A stretch of 64,000 nt of DNA, taken from Geojedonia sp051814705. Its GTDB lineage: Bacteria; Bacteroidota; Bacteroidia; Flavobacteriales; Flavobacteriaceae. The stretch is from NCBI GenBank assembly GCA_051814705.1, contig JBPWQW010000001.1, forward strand, positions 1,426,001 through 1,490,000. The letters are read 5' to 3'. Shown piece after piece: positions 1 to 5,710 of this stretch. The position numbers were made by a program, and so were the translations under genes. The notes under the pieces are model-generated. The model ran no database searches and was not told the origin of the DNA. It was given only the letters and a program-made list of their open reading frames with translations. Each line of letters opens with the position of its first letter. The first letter of the stretch is position 1.

Positions 1-204
1 TACGTAGAGGCTATAAATAACACCTCAACCGATATTGCGCCATGGTATATAATTCCTGCAGATGACAAAGCTACAGCGCGATACCTTGTGGCTCGAGTTT
101 TATACGACACCTTAAAAACGTTTACCGATATTAAAGAACCAGAGTTGGATGACGAAATTAAGACCAATTTAGACTTGTACAAGCGCAAGTTAGAAAGCGA
201 ATAA
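1..204 (+). CDS. Polyphosphate kinase 2 (PPK2) family protein, C-terminal end only
   Basis: The frame is open from the first base and ends at TAA 202-204, so only the last 67 residues are present and the start lies outside the window. The stretch APWYIIPADDKATARYLVA, followed by a helix and a short charged tail, matches the C-terminal part of PPK2 proteins, where a Trp-Tyr/His-x-(V/I)-Pro-Ala-Asp-Asp-Lys segment closes the nucleotide kinase-like fold. Family members move phosphate between polyphosphate and nucleoside mono- or diphosphates in the cytoplasm. The subclass cannot be judged because the Walker A and B motifs are missing from the window. The identification rests on one motif. Confidence 0.78.
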   Translation, partial: YVEAINNTSTDIAPWYIIPADDKATARYLVARVLYDTLKTFTDIKEPELDDEIKTNLDLYKRKLESE

Positions 205-295
205 ATGGTATCAGCCATCTTTTTTAAGTTTTTTTTTAGAAAGCATGTCTGTTTTAAATAGTACTTTTAAATTTTAAAATAAAATCCATCATTTT

Positions 296-1681
296 ATGAA
301 GCAACTTTTCATTCTTTTAAGTCTTTTTGTATCCTTAACTATCTCGGCACAAACGGATGCCGAAGTCCTAAATAAAATATATAAAACATCATTGACCAAT
401 GGGAATAGTTACCAGTGGTTGGATTATTTATCCAATCAAATAGGCGGTCGCCTTTCGGGGTCTTTAAATGCCGAACGTGCAGTAGAATACACTAAAGCAG
501 AGTTAGATAAATTAGGCTTGGATAAAGTGTGGTTGCAGCCGGTAATGGTGCCTCGTTGGGTGCGAGGAGCGCCAGAATACGCCTATATAGAAACCGGTTT
601 AGGAAAAACCACTACCGTTAACATTTGCGCTTTGGGCAGTTCAGTAGCAACTCCTGGAGGTGGTATTAAGGCAAACATTATTGAAGTTAAGGGGATTGAA
701 GACTTGGCAGCTCTGGGAAGAGCACAGATTGAAGGTAAAATTGTGTTTTTTAATCGACCCATGCAGGCTGACTTGATCAGCACCTTTGAAGCTTATGGAG
801 GTTGTGTTGATCAGCGGGTTTGGGGCGCAAAAGAAGCTAGCAAATATGGGGCTGTGGGCGTTATTGTACGTTCCATGAATTTACGCTTGGACGATTTTCC
901 ACACACTGGAACCATGAGCTATGGAGATTTACCCATCACACAACGTATTCCTGCGGCAGCTATCAGTACCAACGATGCCGAACTGTTGAGTGGAATGTTG
1001 TCTCTTGACAAAAGCCTTAAGTTTTTCTTTCGACAAAATTGCCAGCAATTAAGCGAAGTACAGTCTTATAATGTGATTGGACAAATTACTGGAAGTGAAT
1101 TTCCCAATGAGTATATCGTGGTTGGTGGACATTTGGATTCTTGGGATTTGGGAGATGGTTCACATGACGACGGTGCGGGTTGCGTACAGTCTATGGATGT
1201 ATTAAGACTTTTAAAAGACATTGGAATAAAACCCAAACGGAGTATTAGAGTCGTGTTATTTATGAATGAAGAAAATGGTTTGCGAGGTGGTACTAAATAT
1301 GCCGAAGTGGCCAAACAAAAAGGCGAGAACCATATTTTTGCGTTGGAAAGCGATTCCGGTGGATTCAGCCCAAGAGGGTTTAGTTTTGATTGCAGTGACG
1401 AGATCTTTAATCAAGTATTGGAATGGAAGCCCTTATTTAAACCCTATTTGATTCATTATTTTGAAAAAGGCGGGAGTGGTGCCGATATTGGACCACTTAA
1501 GGGTAATGCCAATGTTTTGGCAGGATTACGTCCAGATTCCCAACGTTATTTTGATTACCATCATACCAGCATTGATACTTTTGATGCCATTAATAAACGC
1601 GAATTGGAACTCGGTGCAGCTACGATGGCTTCATTGGTCTATTTGTTTGATAAGTATGGCATCTCAAACGATAATCATTAA
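296..1681 (+). CDS. Secreted M28 family zinc metallopeptidase (carboxypeptidase Q-like)
   Basis: A 461-residue protein with a clear Sec signal peptide (residues 1-19, ending ISAQ). A PA-type insert at about 115-240 precedes the catalytic part. The M28 metal ligands are visible: His279 in GGHLDSWD, Asp291 in SHDDGAG, the Glu325-Glu326 pair in NEENG, Asp352 in ESDSGG and His423 in YHHTS. It should act as a periplasmic or outer-surface aminopeptidase/carboxypeptidase with two zinc ions, degrading peptides. The arrangement signal peptide-PA-M28 and the length match flavobacterial carboxypeptidase Q-like peptidases. The next gene starts 6 bp after the stop, so the two are probably co-transcribed. 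Exact substrate is unknown. Confidence 0.93.
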   Translation: MKQLFILLSLFVSLTISAQTDAEVLNKIYKTSLTNGNSYQWLDYLSNQIGGRLSGSLNAERAVEYTKAELDKLGLDKVWLQPVMVPRWVRGAPEYAYIETGLGKTTTVNICALGSSVATPGGGIKANIIEVKGIEDLAALGRAQIEGKIVFFNRPMQADLISTFEAYGGCVDQRVWGAKEASKYGAVGVIVRSMNLRLDDFPHTGTMSYGDLPITQRIPAAAISTNDAELLSGMLSLDKSLKFFFRQNCQQLSEVQSYNVIGQITGSEFPNEYIVVGGHLDSWDLGDGSHDDGAGCVQSMDVLRLLKDIGIKPKRSIRVVLFMNEENGLRGGTKYAEVAKQKGENHIFALESDSGGFSPRGFSFDCSDEIFNQVLEWKPLFKPYLIHYFEKGGSGADIGPLKGNANVLAGLRPDSQRYFDYHHTSIDTFDAINKRELELGAATMASLVYLFDKYGISNDNH

Positions 1682-1687
1682 CATAAA

Positions 1688-2263
1688 ATGAAAACCTTTA
1701 TAGCCTTTTGCTTCGTCTTTTCAGGGATTGCTTTATATGCTCAAGACCCTGCTGAAGCACCATTGCCCTATTATGAAATCCCAGATTATCCTGAAACTTT
1801 TACAGCAGGAACAGTTGCCGCTCGAATGGTGGACGGCTTGGGGTTTAGATATTACTGGGCAACCGAAGGCTTAAGGAATGAAGATTTGGAATATCAGTCA
1901 AATGCAGAAGCGCGAACTTCAGCTGAAACGGTTGACCATATTTTAGATTTATCGTATACCATTGTCAATTCAACTTTAAAACAAGCTAATACCAAGAATG
2001 ATATCTCCGCGATGCGTTTTGAAGATAAACGTAAACAAACACTTATCAATTTAAAAACGGCAGCCGATATTTTGAGAACCAGTGCTGATATATCAGAATA
2101 CAACATCATTTTTGGTGAACGCCACATTCCGTTTTGGAATGCTATTAATGGCCCAATTGCAGATGCTATTTGGCATTGTGGCCAAGTGGTGTTGCTAAGA
2201 CGCGCTTCGGGTAATCCATTCAACTCTAAAGCCAATGTGTTTACAGGTAAGGTAAGAGAATAA
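1688..2263 (+). CDS. Secreted DinB-like (DinB/YfiT superfamily) protein
   Basis: 191 residues with a signal peptide (1-19, ending LYAQ). The mature part is helical and carries spaced histidines His84 (VDHILDL), His146 (ERHIPF) and His163 (IWHCGQV), the pattern used to bind a divalent metal in DinB/YfiT four-helix bundles. The last motif, Ala-x-x-Ile-Trp-His-x-Gly-Gln, is typical of Bacteroidota DinB-like proteins. Members include thiol S-transferases and many uncharacterised proteins, so I give no reaction. Export is unusual for the superfamily in general but common in flavobacterial paralogues. It follows the M28 peptidase gene by 6 bp, suggesting an operon. Confidence 0.8.
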   Translation: MKTFIAFCFVFSGIALYAQDPAEAPLPYYEIPDYPETFTAGTVAARMVDGLGFRYYWATEGLRNEDLEYQSNAEARTSAETVDHILDLSYTIVNSTLKQANTKNDISAMRFEDKRKQTLINLKTAADILRTSADISEYNIIFGERHIPFWNAINGPIADAIWHCGQVVLLRRASGNPFNSKANVFTGKVRE

Positions 2264-2338
2264 GTGTATTATTTGATTTTTTCTTGAAAGACATCCCAAA
2301 ATCAGATGCTAAAAGATTGAGCTGACAGTACAATTATT

Positions 2339-2566
2339 TGTGTATAGATGCTTGCCATTGTTATTTGTTTATATGGCGTACCTATAGGCATGCTGGTTGA
2401 CAATTCTGTTATTTGTTACCGATATACAGTCCCTAATGGGACATTTTATAATTTCGTCCATGGCGTATTTTAGGTACGTGCCAACCGAAGACTTTTCGGA
2501 GGTTAGGTTGGTGGTTTTGCCTTTGTTAAGGAGGTCTTTTCGGATGTTACGGAAGAGTTTGATCAT
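2339..2566 (-). pseudogene. Array copy A: DUF6090 5' fragment joined to IS200-like left end
   Basis: Read on the minus strand from ATG at 2566, this begins like a DUF6090 gene (MIKLFRNIRKDLL, then TYLKYAMDEII). It then runs into transposon left-end sequence with hairpins at 2429-2442 (GTCCC-TAAT-GGGAC) and 2376-2393 (a decayed GCGTACC/GGCATGC). The fused frame stays open for 65 codons to 2369. It is followed by a remnant of the transposase start (ATG GCA AGC ATC TAT ACA, near 2356-2339). The transmembrane segment and the rest of DUF6090 are missing, so this is a broken copy. Confidence 0.8.
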
Positions 2567-2604
2567 AGCTTTTTATTTTTTCCCTCCCAAGAGATGGAGG
2601 ATTT
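2567..2604. repeat. Spacer hairpin between array copies A and B
   Basis: T-rich stretch followed by CCTCCC-AAGAGA-TGGAGG, an imperfect hairpin. An almost identical spacer with a perfect CCTCCC/GGGAGG stem lies between copies C and D (3123-3158). Its recurrence shows that A-B and C-D are two copies of one larger unit. The U-run is on the wrong side for a terminator of the minus-strand fragments. Confidence 0.7.
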
Positions 2605-2818
2605 GTGTATAGGTGTTTGTCATTATTATTTGTTTGTATGGCGTGCCTAAAGGCACGCTGGTTGACAATTCTGTTATTTGCTACCGATATGTAGTCCCTA
2701 ATGGACATTTTATAATTTCACCAATGGCGTATTTAAGGCACGTGCCAACCGAAGCCTTGACGGAGGCAGGGTTGGTGGTAAGGAGGTCTTTGCGAATGTT
2801 ACGGAAGAGTTTTATCAT
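2605..2818 (-). pseudogene. Array copy B: DUF6090 5' fragment joined to IS200-like left end, frameshifted
   Basis: The minus strand from ATG at 2818 reads MIKLFRNIRKDLLTTNPAS and continues to CLKYAIGEII before entering left-end sequence. One G is missing from the stem at 2694-2706 (GTCCCTAATGGAC), which shifts the frame and ends it soon after. The second hairpin, 2641-2658, is a perfect GCGTGCC-TAAA-GGCACGC. The copy ends with a remnant of the transposase start near 2626-2605. It lies directly after a right-end-like block (2819-2922) in minus-strand order. Confidence 0.78.
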
Positions 2819-2922
2819 GTTTCAGTTAATTATTGTCCCGTTAGGGACTACATATTGGTAGCTAAAATTTTAGTCAAAATGGTTTTTGTGCCTTTAGGTA
2901 CAACATATGCTCATTTATTTTC
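2819..2922 (-). repeat. IS200-like right-end repeat, copy 1
   Basis: Holds three palindromes: GTCCC-GTTA-GGGAC at 2835-2848, the perfect 12-mer CTAAAATTTTAG at 2862-2873, and a GTGCC-TTTA-GGTAC hairpin just after 2885. The same block, with one base lost from the first stem, follows the stop of the intact transposase at 3376-3467. This copy has no transposase gene attached, so it is a solo end or the trace of a deleted element. Confidence 0.8.
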
Positions 2923-2934
2923 CAATTTTGCTTC

Positions 2935-3122
2935 ATTTATATGGCGTACCCAAAGGCACGCTGGTTGAAAATTCTGTTATTTGTTACCGATATACAGTCC
3001 CTAATGGGACATTTTATAATTTCACCAATGGCGTATTTGAGGTACGTGCCAGCCGAAGCCTTGGCGGAGGCAGGGTTGGTGCTAAGGAGGTCTTTGCGAA
3101 TGTTACGGAAGAATTTGATCAT
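2935..3122 (-). pseudogene. Array copy C: DUF6090 5' fragment joined to IS200-like left end
   Basis: The minus strand from ATG at 3122 reads MIKFFRNIRKDLL, an Ala/Ser/Lys-rich insert, then TYLKYAIGEII, then left-end sequence, with the fused frame open for 61 codons to 2937. Hairpins lie at 2997-3010 (GTCCC-TAAT-GGGAC, perfect) and 2944-2961 (GCGTACC-CAAA-GGCACGC). It aligns with copy A at an offset of 568 bp, which marks a tandem duplication of the A-B unit. Confidence 0.8.
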
Positions 3123-3158
3123 AGCTTTTTATTTTTTCCCTCCCAAGAGAGGGAGGAT
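3123..3158. repeat. Spacer hairpin between array copies C and D
   Basis: T-rich run followed by a perfect CCTCCC-AAGAGA-GGGAGG stem-loop at 3139-3156. It is the counterpart of the spacer at 2567-2604. The stem here is intact, while the other has one mismatch. Confidence 0.7.
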
Positions 3159-3375
3159 TTGTGTATAGATGCTTGCCATTGTTATTTGTTTATATAGCGT
3201 ACCTAAAGGCACGCTGGTTGACAATTCTGTTATTTGTTACCGATATACAGTCCCTAATGAGACATTTTATAATTTCGCCCATGGCGTATTTAAGATACGT
3301 GCCAGCCGAAGCCTTGACGGAGGCAGGGTTGGTGGTAAGGAGGTCTTTGCGAATGTTACGGAAGAGTTTTATCAT
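3158..3375 (-). pseudogene. Array copy D: DUF6090 5' fragment joined to IS200-like left end
   Basis: From ATG at 3375 the minus strand reads MIKLFRNIRKDLLTTNPAS, then TYLKYAMGEII, and runs open through left-end sequence for 61 codons to 3190. It carries hairpins at 3250-3263 (one mismatch, TGAGAC) and 3197-3214 (GCGTACC-TAAA-GGCACGC). A transposase-start remnant (ATG GCA AGC ATC TAT ACA CA) follows at about 3176-3158. It sits immediately after the right end of the intact element at 3376 in minus-strand order. Confidence 0.8.
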
Positions 3376-3467
3376 GTTTCAGTTAATTATTGTCCGTTAG
3401 GGACTACATATTGGTAGCTAAAATTTTAGTCAAAATGGTTTTTGTGCCTTTAAGCACAGCATATATT
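3376..3467 (-). repeat. IS200-like right-end repeat, copy 2 (attached to the transposase)
   Basis: Follows the transposase stop on the minus strand. It contains a GTGCTTAAAGGCAC hairpin, the palindrome CTAAAATTTTAG (3418-3429) and a GTCC-GTTA-GGGAC hairpin (3392-3404) that has lost one C compared with copy 1. It abuts the ATG of array copy D. Confidence 0.78.
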
Positions 3468-3927
3468 ACAGTATTGGTTTCAGAATATACCGTTCATCAA
3501 ATTGGATATCGAATTCTTTCAACAATTGTAAATATTCGTCTTGAAATGTTATGATTTTATGATGTTGTTCTTGATTTTTGATATAATTAATGACGTTTGC
3601 CAATTCTGATTTTGAATACGAAAAAGCCCCAAATCCAGCTTGCCACGAAAATTTTCTGTTGACAAAACCTTTGTTGTTAATCCATTTTGATGAATCTTGT
3701 TTTACTTGTTTCATCAAATCTGAAAGCGATTGTGTTGGACGCATTCCTAAAAGAATGTGGATGTGGTCAGGCATTCCATTAATCTGCAATACTTTGTGTT
3801 CGTTGTTTTGGATAATTCCTGTTATATATTTATACATTTCATCCTTCCATTCATTTTTAATGAGGCTTTGCCTGCCTTGAACGGCGAAGACTGCTTGGAT
3901 ATGTATTTGTGTATAGGTGTTTGCCAT
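3466..3927 (-). CDS. IS200/IS605 family HUH (Y1) transposase TnpA
   Basis: 153 residues from ATG at 3927 (MANTYTQIHIQ); a longer open frame upstream only translates left-end hairpins. The HUH motif is His55-Ile-His57 in MPDHIHILLG, and the likely nucleophile is Tyr115 with Gln119 (NVINYIKNQEQHH), the same Tyr+4 Gln spacing as in characterised IS200/IS605 TnpA. Such enzymes cut and join single-stranded DNA at hairpin-marked ends. No tnpB is present. The gene looks complete and could be active. A REP-associated (RAYT) role is the alternative, because similar hairpin sequences recur nearby without a gene. Confidence 0.93.
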   Translation of the reverse strand: MANTYTQIHIQAVFAVQGRQSLIKNEWKDEMYKYITGIIQNNEHKVLQINGMPDHIHILLGMRPTQSLSDLMKQVKQDSSKWINNKGFVNRKFSWQAGFGAFSYSKSELANVINYIKNQEQHHKIITFQDEYLQLLKEFDIQFDERYILKPIL

Positions 3928-3937
3928 TGTTATTTGT

Positions 3938-4105
3938 TTATATAGCGTACCTAAAGGCACGTTGGTTAACAATTCTGCAATTTGCTACCGATATGTAGTC
4001 CCTAATGGGACGTTTTATAATCTCACAAAGCGCATATTTTAGATAGTTAGTGGTTTTGCCTTGTTCAAGGAGTTTTTGACGGATGTTTCTAAAGAATTTG
4101 ATCAT
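3938..4105 (-). pseudogene. Array copy E: DUF6090 start fused to transposon left end, ending just before tnpA
   Basis: From ATG at 4105 the frame reads MIKFFRNIRQ, TTNYLKYALCEII, then 25 codons made of left-end hairpin sequence, stopping at TAA 3938-3940. The tnpA start is 10 nt further on. The first 30 residues match the N-terminus of the two DUF6090 proteins next door, and the transmembrane segment is lost. It lies 8 bp after the stop of the intact DUF6090 gene at 4114, so it was probably a third tandem paralogue cut by the insertion. Unlike copies A-D it lacks the Ala/Ser-rich insert. Confidence 0.78.
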
Positions 4106-4113
4106 CTTAAAAT

Positions 4114-4920
4114 CTATTTCAAATGGTTATTAATAATACTGAATAACTCCTCATTTTTTGAAATTAACAAATCAATCACTTTTTTTGAAAGGATGTGATA
4201 GTGATAAATTTGAGGCAATAATTTTGTTGCTCCAGTTTTGGATGCCAATATTTTGATAATGTGATTGAACTCTTGGTCAGTTAAATTGAAATCCAATTTT
4301 TTTTTGGAACGTACCATATAAAGAGGTTCAGAATTTTCGATATGTGCCAGTATGTCCTTGCTTAGCAATCCTGCTGTTTCGTGTCCAAATTCTTTTTGAT
4401 ATTCCTGGGCATTTAAAATCATTTCCCAATGATTAGCTTCGGCATAGTAAGTGGCCAATTGTTCCCTTATCTCTTTGGAATGAATAAGGGTCATATTTCC
4501 GGTAGTTTGTAACTCGTTAAATACAATTCTTGATAGGGGCAAATAGGAAAGCCAGGTTACTTTTTCGATAATTTCAATAATTTCATTGGGATTATTGAAC
4601 AATGAATCAGGATGTGTTATTGCTTCACTCAAAATTTCCACTTGATGGATACGCTCATTGGCGAGGTCTTTGGAAAATAAAAGGGTCTTATGGTCTTTTT
4701 CAATTTCGGTTTGCAAGCGACTTAAATATTCTTGTTCAATACCACTTTCCTTTCTATTCTCATTCCAGTTATTGGCCTGAAGAGCAATCAAAATGCCGAT
4801 TACGACAAGTAAAATTTCACCAACGGCGTATTTTAGGTGTCTGCCTGTAGGCAAGGCAGGGTTGGTAATCTTGCCTTCGTTAAGCAATTGTTTCCTAATA
4901 TTTCTAAAAAGCTTAATCAT
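4114..4920 (-). CDS. DUF6090 family membrane-anchored protein (first of pair by position, second in operon)
   Basis: 268 residues. The N-terminus MIKLFRNIRKQLL is a basic cytoplasmic segment, followed by one transmembrane helix at about 36-50 (ILLVVIGILIALQ) and the family motif NNWNE. The remainder is a charged helical domain, so the topology is probably N-in with the bulk outside the inner membrane. Family function is not known. Its ATG overlaps the end of the upstream paralogue by 8 bp, indicating translational coupling. Between TN and LKYA it has eight extra residues (PALPTGRH), encoded by a small palindrome-rich DNA insert absent from the paralogue. Confidence 0.88.
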   Translation of the reverse strand: MIKLFRNIRKQLLNEGKITNPALPTGRHLKYAVGEILLVVIGILIALQANNWNENRKESGIEQEYLSRLQTEIEKDHKTLLFSKDLANERIHQVEILSEAITHPDSLFNNPNEIIEIIEKVTWLSYLPLSRIVFNELQTTGNMTLIHSKEIREQLATYYAEANHWEMILNAQEYQKEFGHETAGLLSKDILAHIENSEPLYMVRSKKKLDFNLTDQEFNHIIKILASKTGATKLLPQIYHYHILSKKVIDLLISKNEELFSIINNHLK

Positions 4921-5704
4921 ATTGTTGTATTTTTTCTTTAAGGTTTTTCAGCATGGCTTGTCGGGCCATGATCTTACCTAATGCATTGTAGGAACGTCCC
5001 ATATCACCAATTAAATAATTTTCCATAGATGGGGTTTTTAAAATCCTTTCATAATCTATAGTGAGGTTACGGTAATCTTTTATGGTAGCAATCTTAGTGT
5101 AAAATGCTTGTACATTTTCTTCATTTATGACCAAAATTCCGGTGTCTTCTGTCATATACCCTTCAGGCAATGTGTACATCAAAGGTTCAAATTGATTTTC
5201 AACGAATCTTAAAATCGAACTAAAGGTTTGCTCAATCAAAACGAAATCTGCATAATACTGTGAGAGCGCTTTGATGAGTTCTTTCTCTTTAAAATTATTA
5301 AAAGCCCCCATAGATTTGGCAGATTCAAAAGTGTTTGAGTAATTAGTTGGGTTAGCAGAATAGAACAAAGGTTCTACGTACATTCCAAACTTTTCGATGC
5401 CCATGCTTATATTTGGGTTTCTAACATAGGTTAACAAAGTGTCTAGATAGTCGATTCTTTTGCAATGGAATTCTTTGTAATAGTCAAGTTTTTCTTCATC
5501 TTTTACTAAATCCAATAACACATTTTCGAAAAAGTTGGCTTCAGAAATTTTGGCTTTCCTTTGTTCATTCCAATTGTTGATCTGTAAAGCAATCAAAATG
5601 CCAATCACCACGAGGATTATTTCGCCAATAGCGTATTTTAGGTAATTGGTGGTTTTGCCTTGAGTGATTAGGTTTTTACGAATGTTACGGAAGAGCTTTA
5701 GCAT
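4913..5704 (-). CDS. DUF6090 family membrane-anchored protein
   Basis: 263 residues with N-terminus MLKLFRNIRKNL, a TTNYLKYAIGEII segment, one transmembrane helix (about 28-43, ILVVIGILIALQ) and the motif NNWNEQRK. The rest is predicted mostly helical. It is a paralogue of the next gene (similar N-terminal 50 residues, diverged C-terminal domain). It starts 6 bp after the S9 peptidase stop and overlaps the following DUF6090 gene by 8 bp (ATGATTAA), so the three are likely one transcript. No function is established for the family. Confidence 0.88.
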   Translation of the reverse strand: MLKLFRNIRKNLITQGKTTNYLKYAIGEIILVVIGILIALQINNWNEQRKAKISEANFFENVLLDLVKDEEKLDYYKEFHCKRIDYLDTLLTYVRNPNISMGIEKFGMYVEPLFYSANPTNYSNTFESAKSMGAFNNFKEKELIKALSQYYADFVLIEQTFSSILRFVENQFEPLMYTLPEGYMTEDTGILVINEENVQAFYTKIATIKDYRNLTIDYERILKTPSMENYLIGDMGRSYNALGKIMARQAMLKNLKEKIQQYD

Positions 5705-5710
5705 TGAAAA

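Larger units (their letters stand above)
3376..4015 (-). mobile_element. IS200/IS605-like element with hairpin ends
   Basis: On the minus strand the order is left end (hairpins 3998-4011 GTCCC-TAAT-GGGAC and 3945-3962 GCGTACC-TAAA-GGCACGT), transposase gene, then right end (hairpins in 3376-3467, including CTAAAATTTTAG at 3418-3429). There are no terminal inverted repeats of the DDE type, and subterminal hairpins are what HUH (Y1) transposases recognise. The left boundary, about 4013-4015, is placed where similarity to DUF6090 codons stops (after GAG-ATT-ATA). The element therefore appears inserted about 30 codons into a third DUF6090 gene. Confidence 0.75.

Noticed and set aside
2907..3197. 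Plus-strand open frames across the array (e.g. 2907-3197 and 3169-3417)
   Set aside because: They are translations of hairpin and DUF6090-start DNA on the wrong strand, repeat in every copy, and have no recognisable domain.
2264..3465. Regular repeats suggested a CRISPR array
   Set aside because: Units are 200-300 bp, uneven, and contain protein-coding similarity and hairpins rather than 25-40 bp repeats with unique spacers; no cas gene is near.
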